From Sphingomonas donggukensis (lineage in GTDB: Bacteria; Pseudomonadota; Alphaproteobacteria; Sphingomonadales; Sphingomonadaceae), in the NCBI RefSeq assembly GCF_023674425.1, contig NZ_CP098401.1:1550001-1614000 (forward strand): a DNA stretch of 64,000 bases. The letters run 5' to 3'. Below, in pieces: positions 25,672 through 34,995 of this stretch (the stretch's first letter is position 1; each line of letters starts with the position of its first letter). The notes under the pieces are model-generated. The model was not told where the DNA came from and made no database searches. It saw only the letters and a list, made by a program, of their open reading frames with translations. The translations under genes were made by a program, and so were the position numbers.

Positions 25672-27068
25672 TGCGCGGTCGTCCGCATCGCGGCATCGCG
25701 CGTGCTCAGATGCTCCTGCGGCCCCGGACCTTTCTGCCCCGGATAGCGGCCCGATCGCGGCTCCATCGTGTCGAGGTTCCAGTCGCCCTCGACGAAGGCC
25801 GCGCGGGTCGGCTTGAACGCGGGATAGGCGCTGACATCCTTCTCGTCGTCGATGATCGCGCCGCGCCCCTCGGCCACGAAGAAGAAAACGCGAATGTCGT
25901 CGGCATCGCGGTCCCACGGGCGGGCGCCGGCGTTGGCGAGGACATGCGTCTCGACGTCGCGCGCGGGCAGGACAGGCAGGTTCGGCACCCACACCACCGG
26001 CTTCGTCGCCAGGATCAGCTTCGCCTGCGTCTCGCCGTAGCGTCCCGTCATGGGCAGCGGCACGCCGTGGCGATCGACCGCCAGATTGTCCTTGCCGTAA
26101 TAGCGCAGATCGCCGTCGCCGCCGAGCATCAGGAACGGCAGCCGCTCGTCGGTCGACGGCCCGCCGCGCATCACATTGCCGACCGCGGAAATCTCGCCGG
26201 TGACATAGGGGTGCCCGGCCCATTCGAGCGCCATCAGATTATAGTGGAGCGCGCGCTTGCCGGGATCGTAGATCAGGTTGTTGACGAACACACCCTGCGC
26301 CCCGCCCTTGAAAAGCGCGTTGCGCTCGACATTGTGGGCGTACAGGTTGCGCCAGATGGTGATGCCGGTCGCGTTGTCGTGGATCAGCGACCCCTTCGAA
26401 TGCTCGCCCTTCGGATGCGAGCTATCGGCCAGCCCCTCGTACGCGGCATTGTACTGAAAGGTGATGTCGTGGCTGGTCCGCTTGCGCCAGTCGGCGACGG
26501 TCGGCCCACCATCGAAACGCGGGCCGGAGGCGGACATGTTCTCGTCCAGCGCCCAGCTGAAGGTGCAGTGATCGACGATCACATTGTACGCGCCGACCGT
26601 GGACAGCGCGTCGGCTTCCCAGCCCGACCGCTTGGGCTGGTCGTCGGCGCCGGTACGGATGCGGATGTGGCGCAGCACGACGTCGTGCGCCTTGATGTCC
26701 AGCCCGCCCTTGATGAGCGTGATGCCCGGCGACGGTGCGGTCTGGCCGGCGATGGTCACGAACGGCTCGGTGATCGTCCAGCTCTTGCGCCCCATGTCGA
26801 TGACGCCGCCGACTTCGAAGACGATGATGCGCGGCCCCTTGGCGTCGAGCGCCTCCTTGAAACTGCCGGGGCCGGATGCGGACAGAGTCGTCACGCGGAT
26901 GATGCGCCCACCGCGGCCGCCGGGCGTCTTCGCGGCGGGGCCGACCGCGCCGGGGAAGGCGATCTGCGGAGCCGACACTTGCGCGGAGGCGGCATGCGGT
27001 GCGCCCCACAGCAATGCCGCCGCGGCCATAAGCCCAAGCACTCCGGCCCGTCCGACAGTTCCACGCAT
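25668..27068 (-). CDS. Secreted pectate lyase (polysaccharide lyase family 1-like)
   Basis: This 466-residue exported lyase has a signal peptide (LGLMAAAALLWGAPHAASAQ) and then a right-handed beta-helix. Landmarks are FPGAVGPAAKTPGGRGGRII, FEVGGVIDMGRKSW, VTIAGQTAPSPGITLIKGG, VVLRHIRIRTG and VDHCTFSWALDENMS, the last typical of family 1 pectate lyases. It would cleave polygalacturonate by beta-elimination, giving the unsaturated products that KduI/KduD handle. The ATG at 27068 has AGGAGAGG upstream. A putative operator lies 64 bases before it. It heads the operon lyase-cupin-small gene, divergent from the TonB receptor. Confidence 0.9.
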   Translation of the reverse strand: MRGTVGRAGVLGLMAAAALLWGAPHAASAQVSAPQIAFPGAVGPAAKTPGGRGGRIIRVTTLSASGPGSFKEALDAKGPRIIVFEVGGVIDMGRKSWTITEPFVTIAGQTAPSPGITLIKGGLDIKAHDVVLRHIRIRTGADDQPKRSGWEADALSTVGAYNVIVDHCTFSWALDENMSASGPRFDGGPTVADWRKRTSHDITFQYNAAYEGLADSSHPKGEHSKGSLIHDNATGITIWRNLYAHNVERNALFKGGAQGVFVNNLIYDPGKRALHYNLMALEWAGHPYVTGEISAVGNVMRGGPSTDERLPFLMLGGDGDLRYYGKDNLAVDRHGVPLPMTGRYGETQAKLILATKPVVWVPNLPVLPARDVETHVLANAGARPWDRDADDIRVFFFVAEGRGAIIDDEKDVSAYPAFKPTRAAFVEGDWNLDTMEPRSGRYPGQKGPGPQEHLSTRDAAMRTTAQ

Positions 27069-27131
27069 ACGCCTCTCCTGTTCGCGCCCCGGCACCTTGA
27101 CACGGCGCGCCGGTGGCTTCAAACATGCGAT

Positions 27132-27145
27132 TGACACCGGTTTCC
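27132..27145. promoter_or_regulatory. Putative uronate-regulon operator, site 3
   Basis: TGACACCGGTTTCC, identical to site 1 on the opposite strand, lies 64 bases upstream of the pectate lyase start. It is one of two sites in the 281-base divergent region shared with the TonB receptor. Confidence 0.75.
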
Positions 27146-27292
27146 TAAAAACACAAGGGCCGGCGATCGAGAGCACGGGCAGCGTGCCGGAGGAGAGGAC
27201 AGGTTTCGCTCAGCCCCGCTGGCCAAAGTGTCCCACTCCCCGCCCCGGCCCACACCGCTCATCGATCGACCCCCGATCCGCGCGCATCGCGC

Positions 27293-27306
27293 GGTTACCG
27301 GTGTCA
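27293..27306. promoter_or_regulatory. Putative uronate-regulon operator, site 4
   Basis: GGTTACCGGTGTCA (complement TGACACCGGTAACC) lies 44 bases before the receptor ATG. A partial echo GGGAACCGG follows at about 27313-27321. Together with site 3 it suggests that both divergent operons are controlled by the same regulator. Confidence 0.75.
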
Positions 27307-27349
27307 GGACTTTGGGAACCGGATCGCTTGTCCGGTGTGGGAGGATGAC

Positions 27350-30286
27350 ATGAAGACGGTTCGCCACGCGATCGGCACGGTTTCGATGGGCGCCCTCGCG
27401 CTCGCGCTCGCCACTCCGGCGCATGCCCAGGCGACCGATCCGCAGACGACGGGCAATTCCACGCCCGCCCCGCAGACGACGACCGACGCGCCCGCGCCTG
27501 CCGACGACCAGGGCGAGGACATCGTCGTCACCGGCTTCCGCGCGTCGCTCGACGCCGCGCTCAACGTGAAGCGCCTCTCGGTCGGCGCGGTCGATGCGAT
27601 CGTCGCCGAGGATATCGCCAAATTCCCCGACCAGAACCTGGCCGAATCGCTCCAGCGCATTCCCGGTATCTCGATACAGCGCGACGGCGGCGAGGGCCGC
27701 GCGATCACCGTTCGCGGGCTCGGCGCGCAATTCACCCGCGTCCGCGTCAACGGGATGGAAACGGTCGCGACCTCGTCCGACGGCGCCAGCGCCAACCGCG
27801 ACCGCGCGTTCGACTTCAACGTGTTTGCATCCGAGCTGTTCAACTCCATCGTCGTCCACAAGACCGCCGAGGCATCGCTCGACGAGGGGTCATTGGGCGC
27901 GGTCGTCGACCTGAACACCGGCAATCCGCTGGGCGGGAAGACCGGCTTCACGCTCGTCGGCTCGGCGAACGCGTCGTACAACGATCTGTCGAAGACGTGG
28001 GGACCGCGCGTCGCGGGCCTGCTGTCTTGGAAGTCGCCGAACGGCGATTTCGGCGTCGCGGTGTCGGCGGCCTATCAGAAGACCGACACGCTCGAACTCG
28101 GCAACAATACCGTCCGCTGGAGCCAGGCGTATTTCGATTCGGTCGGCGGCACGCCGTGTTTCTACAATTCGACCGGCAATGCCGCGACCGGCGTCACCTA
28201 CACCACGCCGGCGGCGAACAGCGGCGGCAGCTATCGCCCGAGTGCCGCATGCGACCAAGCGGCACTCGCCTTCCACCCGCGCATCCCGCGCTATGGCGAA
28301 GTCGGTCACGATCGCGAGCGGCTGGGTATCACCGGCAGCATCCAGTGGTCGCCCTCCGATGCGACCAAGGTGTCGATCGACGGCCTGTTCTCGCGCTTCA
28401 AGGAGGACCGCGAGGAAAAGTGGGGCGAGGTGCTGCTGCGCTCCAACGAACGCTCGATCGACGTGACCAACCCCGTGTACGACACCAGCGGCAACATGAT
28501 CGCCGCGACGCTGAACGATGCGTGGGTGCGGACCGAACATTATCTGCGCCAGTCGAACACCAAATTCTATCAGGTCGGCGGCAGCTGGGACCAGGACGTC
28601 AGCGACCGGTTCCGCTTCACGGTGATGGGCGGCGTGTCGAAATCGGATGCGAACATCCCGGTCGAGACGACGTTCGTGTTCGATGACCGCGATGCGCAGA
28701 ACTACAGCTACGACTATCGCGACATGGAATTTCCGAAGCTGACGTTCGGCACCAGCGTCACCGACCCGGCTAATTTTCAGCTCGCCGAAATCCGCGACCG
28801 TCCGTCGAACGTCACCAACAAGTTCCGCACCGCGCAGCTGCGCACCGAGTGGGACGTCGTGCCCGACGCCTTCACGATCAAGGCGGGCGGCGTGTACCGG
28901 CGCTTCAGCTTCGATTCGAAGGCGTTCACTCGCGACACCGTGGTGTGCGGCAACGGCGGCGTCGATCGCGTGCTCGGCACCCTCACCTGCTCGGCATCGA
29001 GCGCGTTCGGGCCGACGGCGGTGTACGGCTTCCCCGCCACCAATCTCGGCGAGCTGTTCACGCTCGGCAACGCCGGCCAGCCGAGCGGCACGACCACGCA
29101 GTTCCTGATCCCCGACATCCAGAAATCGGCGGACTTCACGAAGCTCTACAGCCGCGCGCTCGCGGTCGATGCGGGCAACACCCGCTCGGTGATCGAGACG
29201 GTCAGCGGCGGATACCTGCAATTCGATGCGAAGGGCGACATCTTCGGCCTGCGCTATGCCGCCAATGCCGGCGTCCGCTACGTCCACACCGACCAGAGCT
29301 CGTCGGGCCTGTCGAGCGGCGCGCCCGTCACCGTCGAGCGGACCTACGACGACTGGCTGCCATCGATGAACGTCGCGCTGTTCCCGACCGACGACATCAT
29401 CCTGCGCGGTGCGATCGCCAAGGTCATCACCCGCCCCTCGCTCGGCAATCTGACGCCGGGCGGCTCGGTCGACGGGTTCAACTACAACGTCAGCTTCGGC
29501 AACCCCAACCTGCTGCCGTTCCGCGCGACCGCGTTCGATCTGGCCGCCGAATGGTATTTCGCGCGCGGATCGATCCTGTCGGTCGCGCTGTTCAAGAAGG
29601 ACGTGGAGAGCTTCCCGATCGGGGTCACGCGCTCGGGCACCTTCGCCTCGACCGGCCTGCCGACCTCGATCATCCCGCCGTCGAGCCCGGCTGCGCTCAA
29701 CCCCGAGGGGCGGCTGTGGAACATCACGTCGATCACCAACGGCACCGGCGCTTCGCTGAAGGGCGTCGAGCTGTCGCTCCAGACGCAGTTCACGTTCCTG
29801 CCGGGGTTCCTGAAGCACTTCGGCGCGATCGCCAACGCGACCTTCATCGATTCGAGCGCGACCTACCGCGTCAACGGCGCGATCGCCACCGCGTGCGTCC
29901 GCAACGCCACCACCGGGCTCTGTGCGCTCGGGCCCAACGTCCAGGCCGACCGCACGACCACGCTGTTCGGCCTGTCGAAAAAGGCGTTCAACGGCACGCT
30001 TTACTATGAGGACAAGAAATTCTCGGCACGCGTCTCGGGCTCGTTCCGTGAGGGCTATGTCGACGCCAATTCGGGCACCGGCAACGTGTTCGAAGGCTAT
30101 GGCGACACGCTGAACGTCGATGCCTCTGTCCGCTACAAGCTGACGCCTTGGGTCGAGGTGTCGGTGGAGGGCGTGAACCTGACCGACGAATACCGCTTCC
30201 GCTACACCGATCTCGACGCGCAGCGGAATTACGAGAACAACCATTTCGGTCGCACGATCCTGGTCGGCGCGCGCTTCAAGCTCTGA
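27350..30286 (+). CDS. TonB-dependent receptor, likely for pectin oligosaccharides
   Basis: This 978-residue outer-membrane receptor has a signal peptide (IGTVSMGALALALATPAHAQ) and a Pro/Thr-rich linker. A TonB-box-like GEDIVVTGFRASLD follows, then a plug domain (DIAKFPDQNLAESLQRIPGI, RAITVRGLGAQFTRVRVNG). The plug and barrel are of the Xanthomonas/Caulobacter TonB type, and it ends GRTILVGARFKL with a terminal aromatic/hydrophobic pattern. It would import oligogalacturonides using TonB energy. Specificity is inferred from the adjacent pectate lyase and the shared operator. The ATG at 27350 has GGAGG 6 bases upstream. A strong terminator follows. Confidence 0.93.
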   Translation: MKTVRHAIGTVSMGALALALATPAHAQATDPQTTGNSTPAPQTTTDAPAPADDQGEDIVVTGFRASLDAALNVKRLSVGAVDAIVAEDIAKFPDQNLAESLQRIPGISIQRDGGEGRAITVRGLGAQFTRVRVNGMETVATSSDGASANRDRAFDFNVFASELFNSIVVHKTAEASLDEGSLGAVVDLNTGNPLGGKTGFTLVGSANASYNDLSKTWGPRVAGLLSWKSPNGDFGVAVSAAYQKTDTLELGNNTVRWSQAYFDSVGGTPCFYNSTGNAATGVTYTTPAANSGGSYRPSAACDQAALAFHPRIPRYGEVGHDRERLGITGSIQWSPSDATKVSIDGLFSRFKEDREEKWGEVLLRSNERSIDVTNPVYDTSGNMIAATLNDAWVRTEHYLRQSNTKFYQVGGSWDQDVSDRFRFTVMGGVSKSDANIPVETTFVFDDRDAQNYSYDYRDMEFPKLTFGTSVTDPANFQLAEIRDRPSNVTNKFRTAQLRTEWDVVPDAFTIKAGGVYRRFSFDSKAFTRDTVVCGNGGVDRVLGTLTCSASSAFGPTAVYGFPATNLGELFTLGNAGQPSGTTTQFLIPDIQKSADFTKLYSRALAVDAGNTRSVIETVSGGYLQFDAKGDIFGLRYAANAGVRYVHTDQSSSGLSSGAPVTVERTYDDWLPSMNVALFPTDDIILRGAIAKVITRPSLGNLTPGGSVDGFNYNVSFGNPNLLPFRATAFDLAAEWYFARGSILSVALFKKDVESFPIGVTRSGTFASTGLPTSIIPPSSPAALNPEGRLWNITSITNGTGASLKGVELSLQTQFTFLPGFLKHFGAIANATFIDSSATYRVNGAIATACVRNATTGLCALGPNVQADRTTTLFGLSKKAFNGTLYYEDKKFSARVSGSFREGYVDANSGTGNVFEGYGDTLNVDASVRYKLTPWVEVSVEGVNLTDEYRFRYTDLDAQRNYENNHFGRTILVGARFKL

Positions 30287-30307
30287 CGCGATCCTCGCGA
30301 GCCTGAC

Positions 30308-30343
30308 GGGGCGGCGACCGATCGCGGTCGCCGCCCCTTTTTT
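30308..30343 (+). terminator. Intrinsic terminator after the TonB receptor
   Basis: GGGGCGGCGACCG and CGGTCGCCGCCCC form a 13-bp perfect stem with a 4-base loop, followed by six T. This is a textbook rho-independent terminator, 22 bases after the receptor stop. Confidence 0.95.
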
Positions 30344-30399
30344 GTTGGCGCAACGGCGGCTAGACGCCCGGAGGACATTCGGACGAAGGGGTTACGGCT

Positions 30400-31707
30400 T
30401 TGCGCATCACGATGATCGGAACGGGGTATGTCGGGCTGGTGTCCGGCGCCTGCTTTTCGGACTTCGGGCACGAAGTCGTCTGCGTCGACAAGGACGCGAC
30501 CAAGATCGAGGCGCTGCACCGCGGCGTGATGCCGATCTACGAACCCGGCCTCGCCGAACTGGTCGGCGCGAATGTGCGTGCGGGGCGCCTTTCGTTCACC
30601 ACCGACCTGGCGGCGGGCGTGAAGGACGCCGACGCCGTGTTCATCGCGGTCGGCACGCCGTCGCGCCGCGGCGACGGGCACGCCGACCTGACCTATGTCT
30701 TCGCCGCCGTGCGCGAGGTGGCGGAGGCGCTGACCAGGCCCGCCGTCATCGTCACCAAATCGACCGTGCCGGTCGGCACCGGCGACGAGGTCGAACGGAT
30801 TTTGGCCGAGGTCGCACCCGACGTCGGTGCGACCGTCGCCAGCAACCCCGAATTCCTTCGCGAGGGCGCGGCGATCGCCGATTTTAAGCGCCCCGACCGC
30901 GTCGTGATCGGCGCCGAGGACGAGCGCGCGCGCGAGGTGCTGCGCGAAATCTACCGCCCGCTGTCGCTCAACCAGTCGGCGCCGCTGGTCTTCACCGGGC
31001 GCCGCACCGCCGAGCTCATCAAATACGCCGCCAACGCGTTCCTGGCGGTCAAGATCACCTTCATCAACGAGATCGCCGATCTCTGTGAAGCGGTCGGCGG
31101 CGACGTGCAGGAGGTCGCGCGCGGCATCGGCCTGGACAACCGCATCGGGCGCAAGTTCCTGAACGCCGGGCCGGGCTATGGCGGGTCGTGCTTCCCGAAG
31201 GATACGCTGGCGCTGCTCCAGACCGCCGGCGATAACGAAGTACCATTGCGCATCGTCGAGGCGACGGTGCAGGTCAACGACGCCCGCAAGCGCGCGATGG
31301 GGCGCAAGGTCATCAAGGCGATGGGCGGAGAGGCGCGCGGCAAGACCGTCGGCGTGCTGGGCCTCACCTTCAAGCCCGACACCGACGACATGCGCGACGC
31401 GCCGAGCCTGGCGCTGATCCAGGCGCTGCAGGACGCCGGCGCGACCGTGAAGGCCTATGATCCCGAAGGGTTCGAGCAGGCCCGCCCGATGCTGACCGAT
31501 GTCGAGTTCGCCGCGTCGCCCTACGCCGCGGCGGAGGGTGCCGACGCGCTGGTGATCGTCACCGAATGGGATGCCTTCCGCGCGCTCGACCTGTCGCGAA
31601 TCGCGAAGTCGATGAACGATCCGGTGCTGGTCGACCTGCGCAACGTGTATCCGCCCGAGGAAGCCGCGCGCGCGGGGCTGAAGCTGACGGGAATCGGCAG
31701 GGCGTAG
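30400..31707 (+). CDS. ugd: UDP-glucose 6-dehydrogenase
   Basis: Ugd oxidises UDP-glucose to UDP-glucuronate with two NAD. The 435-residue protein starts with MIGTGYVGLVSGACFSDFGH, has NPEFLREGAAIADF and FINEIADLCEAVGGDV, and the catalytic Cys264 in GGSCFPKDT. The C-terminal part carries LTFKPDTDDMRDAPS. I use the TTG at 30400, which gives the family N-terminus. This classical Ugd contrasts with the TviB-type enzyme at 3290. It is probably transcribed alone, after the upstream terminator and before a repeat cluster. Confidence 0.96.
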   Translation: MRITMIGTGYVGLVSGACFSDFGHEVVCVDKDATKIEALHRGVMPIYEPGLAELVGANVRAGRLSFTTDLAAGVKDADAVFIAVGTPSRRGDGHADLTYVFAAVREVAEALTRPAVIVTKSTVPVGTGDEVERILAEVAPDVGATVASNPEFLREGAAIADFKRPDRVVIGAEDERAREVLREIYRPLSLNQSAPLVFTGRRTAELIKYAANAFLAVKITFINEIADLCEAVGGDVQEVARGIGLDNRIGRKFLNAGPGYGGSCFPKDTLALLQTAGDNEVPLRIVEATVQVNDARKRAMGRKVIKAMGGEARGKTVGVLGLTFKPDTDDMRDAPSLALIQALQDAGATVKAYDPEGFEQARPMLTDVEFAASPYAAAEGADALVIVTEWDAFRALDLSRIAKSMNDPVLVDLRNVYPPEEAARAGLKLTGIGRA

Positions 31708-31755
31708 GCGTCAGCCGCCACGCCTAACCTCTCGCCTGCCCCCCGTCCTCCCCAT

Positions 31756-31826
31756 CTCCGTTCGTGCTGAGCCTGTCAAAGTACGTGCCCGGAACACGCC
31801 CTTCGACAAGCTCAGGGCGAACGGAG
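31756..31826. repeat. Palindromic repeat, CTGAGCTTGTCGAAG type (copy 2)
   Basis: Arms CCGTTCGTGCTGAGCCTGTC and CCCTTCGACAAGCTCAGGGC, ending CGAACGG, flank a short centre. It lies in the 318-base stretch between ugd and the next gene. No coding sequence is seen there. Confidence 0.85.
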
Positions 31827-31850
31827 CGCGCCGGGTGCCCCCCGCTCAAA

Positions 31851-31930
31851 CCCGTTCGTTTCGAGCGTAGTCGAGAAACCGCCACGCAGGCGCCCGGGGC
31901 AGTTTCTCGACTACGCTCGAAACGAACGGG
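31851..31930. repeat. Palindromic repeat, GAGCGAAGTCGAGA type (copy 2)
   Basis: Arms CCCGTTCGTTTCGAGCGTAG and its complement (ending CGAAACGAACGGG) flank a GC-rich centre. It lies 24 bases after the other repeat class. The DNA from 31931 to 32025 holds decayed fragments of the same motif (GAAACGAATGGACGGGG) and no gene. Confidence 0.88.
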
Positions 31931-32025
31931 TGGGAGAGGCGCGAAACGAATGGACGGGGCGCGAAACAAGCGGGTGAGGCAGGTGCGAAACTGACTGGAA
32001 CGGGGGTTCGAAACGCCCTCGCCGC

Positions 32026-32301
32026 CTACTTCGCCCCGGCCGCCGAATTTCCCGTCGCCGCCGGCAGCACGCCCAGATCCGACAGCGGCTCGCTCATCGT
32101 CGTGTTGGCGGGGGGCGCGTCGGTCATGTTCGCCACCACGTCGGGCTTCGCTGCGCCGATCGCGGTCACGGGGGGCTCGCGGTTGGTCAGGTTGAACAGC
32201 ACGCTGGCGACGACGATCAGCACGAAGACCGCGAGCAGACCCGTCATCGCGACCCGGACACGCTGCATCGACTGCGAAGGTTCTGGACCGGATGGCGTCA
32301 T
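32026..32301 (-). CDS. Small single-span membrane protein
   Basis: This 91-residue protein has a short N-terminal tail, one hydrophobic segment at about residues 19-38 (GLLAVFVLIVVASVLF) and then a Pro/Ala/Asn-rich outside tail (PPVTAIGAAKPDVVANMTDA). The pattern is that of small sphingomonad envelope proteins of unknown role. I start at the ATG at 32301. Another in-frame ATG lies eight codons upstream. It follows cysK on the same strand with about 60 bases between. Confidence 0.68.
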   Translation of the reverse strand: MTPSGPEPSQSMQRVRVAMTGLLAVFVLIVVASVLFNLTNREPPVTAIGAAKPDVVANMTDAPPANTTMSEPLSDLGVLPAATGNSAAGAK

Positions 32302-32360
32302 GGCTGTGACAATAATGTAACGCATGTCGCTGCCGCTGTCGAGCCGAGCCTGTCGGGCGG

Positions 32361-33353
32361 TCAGCCGTTGGCGCCGTGCGCGGGTGCGTCCAGCCCCTTC
32401 GCCGCCAGCCATTCGGGATTGTAGAGCGTCGACAGATAGCGAAATCCGGTGTCGCACAGGATGGTGGCGATGCGCTTGCCCGGTCCCAGTTCGCGCGCCA
32501 GCCGCACTGCGCCCGCCACGTTGATCCCCGACGACAGGCCCAGGCATAGCCCCTCCTCCGCCAGCAGGCGGCGGACCCATTCCATGCCCTCCTCGTCGGA
32601 AACCCGGTATTGCGTGTCGATCGGCGCGCCTTCCAGATTGGCGGTGATTCGCCCCTGACCGATTCCCTCGGCGACCGAGCTGCCCTCCGCCCGCAACTCG
32701 CCGTGCGCGTAATATTCGTAGAGCGCGGCGCCGTGCGGATCGCTCAAGGCAATCGTCACGCCCTCATCCTTTTCCTTCAGGCCGAGGCCCACGCCGGCGA
32801 TCGTCCCGCCGGTGCCCGCGGCGCAGGTGAAGCCGTCGATCCGCCCGTCCATCTGCGCCCAGATTTCCTCCGCGGTGCCGACGATGTGCGCGCGGCGATT
32901 GGCGATGTTGTCGAACTGGTTCGCCCAGATCGCATTGTCGGTTTCCTCGGCGATGCGGCGGCTGGTGTGCACGAAATGCCCCGGGTTCGAATAGGGCGCG
33001 GCAGGGACCAGAACCAGCTCGGCGCCCAGCGCGCGCAGCGTGTCCATCTTCTCGCGGCTCTGCGTCTCGGGCATCACGATGATCGTCTTGTAGCCCTTGG
33101 CGTTGGCGACCAGCGCCAGGCCGATGCCGGTGTTGCCCGCCGTCCCCTCGACGATGGTGCCGCCGGGCGCGATCTGGCCCTTCGCCTCGGCATCCTCGAC
33201 GATGAACAGCGCGGCGCGGTCCTTCACGCTGGCGCCCGGATTGACGAATTCGCACTTGCCAAAGATGTCGCAGCCGGTCTCCTCGCTCGGCCCCTTCAAC
33301 CGCACCAGCGGGGTGTTGCCGATCAGGGCGAGCGTGTCGTGCGCAGTCTGCAT
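32361..33353 (-). CDS. cysK: Cysteine synthase A-like PLP enzyme
   Basis: This 330-residue O-acetylserine sulfhydrylase joins O-acetylserine and sulfide to form cysteine. It has the pyridoxal-phosphate lysine in NPGASVKDRAALFIV, the substrate loop IVEGTAGNTGIGLALVA, the phosphate-binding AAGTGGTIAGVG, and a late CLGLSSGINVAGAVRLA. It resembles the longer CysK/cystathionine-beta-synthase-like branch (GTAGNTG). Its ATG at 33353 lies 52 bases from the divergent glycosylase start. It could also act on another O-activated serine. Confidence 0.92.
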   Translation of the reverse strand: MQTAHDTLALIGNTPLVRLKGPSEETGCDIFGKCEFVNPGASVKDRAALFIVEDAEAKGQIAPGGTIVEGTAGNTGIGLALVANAKGYKTIIVMPETQSREKMDTLRALGAELVLVPAAPYSNPGHFVHTSRRIAEETDNAIWANQFDNIANRRAHIVGTAEEIWAQMDGRIDGFTCAAGTGGTIAGVGLGLKEKDEGVTIALSDPHGAALYEYYAHGELRAEGSSVAEGIGQGRITANLEGAPIDTQYRVSDEEGMEWVRRLLAEEGLCLGLSSGINVAGAVRLARELGPGKRIATILCDTGFRYLSTLYNPEWLAAKGLDAPAHGANG

Positions 33354-33404
33354 GGCGCGCAAGATGGCGTGCGCGGAGCCCCGCGGCAATGCTAACGCCG
33401 CTTC

Positions 33405-33890
33405 GTGACGATCAAGCGATCCTTCCCGCCGGTGGTCGATGCCGGCACCCGCGTGCTGATCTGCGGCAGCCTGCCGGGTGAGCGATCGCTGGCGGAGGGG
33501 CGCTATTACGCGCATCCGCAGAACCAGTTCTGGCGACTGGTGGGCGGGGCGATCGGCATCGACCTCGCGGCGCTGGACTATGACGCCCGCCTCGCCGCGC
33601 TTCGCGCCGCCCGCATCGGCCTGTGGGACGTCGTCGCCACCGCCCGCCGCACCGGCAGCACCGACGCCGCGATCCGTGAGCCGGTCGGCAACGACCTCGC
33701 CGCGCTCATCGCCGCGCTGCCCGATCTCCGCGCGGTCGCCTTCAACGGCGCCACCGCCCTCGCCCATGGTCGTCGCCACGTCGCGGACAGCCTCGCCGTC
33801 ATCGCGTTGCCCTCGTCCAGCCCGCTTCATACCGTCGGCCTTGCCGCCAAGCAGCCGGCGTGGGATGTGCTTGCTCGCTATCTCGGCTGA
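33405..33890 (+). CDS. DNA-deoxyinosine (hypoxanthine) glycosylase, UDG family 6
   Basis: This 161-residue glycosylase removes deaminated bases to start base-excision repair. It has the family motif LICGSLPGERSLAEGRYYAH, then PQNQFWRLVGGAIG, GLWDVVATARRTGSTDAAI and the C-terminal ALPSSSP with the active-site loop. These features fit the hypoxanthine-DNA glycosylase branch of the uracil-DNA glycosylase fold. The start is a GTG at 33405. It is convergent with the dioxygenase gene downstream. Confidence 0.88.
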   Translation: MTIKRSFPPVVDAGTRVLICGSLPGERSLAEGRYYAHPQNQFWRLVGGAIGIDLAALDYDARLAALRAARIGLWDVVATARRTGSTDAAIREPVGNDLAALIAALPDLRAVAFNGATALAHGRRHVADSLAVIALPSSSPLHTVGLAAKQPAWDVLARYLG

Positions 33891-33897
33891 GGGAGCG

Positions 33898-34911
33898 TCA
33901 GCGCCACTCGGCGTGTGGCGGCACCGCCGGGTCGTACATCGCCACATATTGCGCCAGTCGTGGCCGATCGCTCGTGTTGGGGCTGGCGCCGTGGGCGAGT
34001 TCCTGCCGCCAGATCACGAGGTCGCCGGCCCCGGCGGGCACCGTCACCGCATCGGCCGACAGGTCGGCGGTGCGCGGATCGACCCCGTCCAGTCCCTCGA
34101 TCCACGATCGCAGGCGGAGGTGCAGTCCCGACACCACCTGCAAGGCGCCCTGATCGGCTGCCGTATCGGTCAAGTACAGGATTCCCCCCACCGCCAGCGG
34201 AATCGGGTGCGCGAGGCTGGTATCCCAGTGCAGGCGCGGCCCCGGAAACGGGTGCGCGGCGGTTGCCGGTGGGTTGAAGCTCATCCGGTCGGTCGCCGTC
34301 CACAGGTCGGACGTGCCGAGCAACTGCGCGAACGCCTTGTGGATGCGCGGCGCGCGGCGCGCGACTTCCAGCGCGGGATGCTGGAAGGACTGGATCATGA
34401 TGCCGTTGGTCCGCGCGCCGTACCAGCTGGCCGGGTCGTCTGGCGCGGCGCCCGTCACCTGCCACAGCAGATCGGCAGCCGCCGCCGCTTCGGACGCGGA
34501 AATCGCGCCGCGCAGGACGACGTATCCGCTTTCCGCCCACTGCTTTAGCTCGTCGAGGCCTAGCACAGGTTGTGCTACATCGACTGCGGCCAATCGCGCG
34601 GCGGTCGCTGCGGGAGGGGCGTGTCCGTCCAGCCAAGCGTGATAGCGCGCCACCGATTCCGCGTCGGGCCTGCCCGCAGTCGCGATCACCCAGTCCTCGA
34701 ACGCTCTGAAATCGGGCCGGGTCACCGGCAGGTACGTCAACGCCTGTTCGATGCCGATCCCGAGCACGTCGAGCAGGATCCTGTCGGCCATGGCGCTGGC
34801 CGTCGGGCGCGCAGAGCGCAGCGTCTGGCGCTCCCAATAATCGACCACGCCGCGAATGGCTGAAAGCGGAGAGTCGGCGAGCGCATCGCCCGACGGAACG
34901 GTGGAGGTCAT
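33898..34911 (-). CDS. Phytanoyl-CoA dioxygenase (PhyH) family protein
   Basis: This 337-residue protein is probably an Fe(II)/2-oxoglutarate oxygenase. The core has GYVVLRGAIS, LHWDTSLAHP (the metal-binding H-x-D), DQGALQVVSGLH, and WRQELAHGASPN with the second histidine and RLAQYVAMY supplying the arginine for 2-oxoglutarate. The N-terminal 90 residues are a helical extension. The substrate is unknown. I chose the ATG at 34911. It is divergent from the M28 peptidase gene. Confidence 0.85.
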   Translation of the reverse strand: MTSTVPSGDALADSPLSAIRGVVDYWERQTLRSARPTASAMADRILLDVLGIGIEQALTYLPVTRPDFRAFEDWVIATAGRPDAESVARYHAWLDGHAPPAATAARLAAVDVAQPVLGLDELKQWAESGYVVLRGAISASEAAAAADLLWQVTGAAPDDPASWYGARTNGIMIQSFQHPALEVARRAPRIHKAFAQLLGTSDLWTATDRMSFNPPATAAHPFPGPRLHWDTSLAHPIPLAVGGILYLTDTAADQGALQVVSGLHLRLRSWIEGLDGVDPRTADLSADAVTVPAGAGDLVIWRQELAHGASPNTSDRPRLAQYVAMYDPAVPPHAEWR

Positions 34912-34995
34912 CGCCGCATCATTCCGTGCCCGTCCCCCTCGCGCAAGACGCCGCGAGCGCGTAGGCGCAGGATATTCCGCCGAGGAGAACCGCAC

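Noticed and set aside
27131..27160. A TTGACA -35-like hexamer on the plus strand in the lyase/receptor gap
   Set aside because: It is part of the operator and no -10 lies at a suitable distance in the direction of the receptor; kept as operator only.
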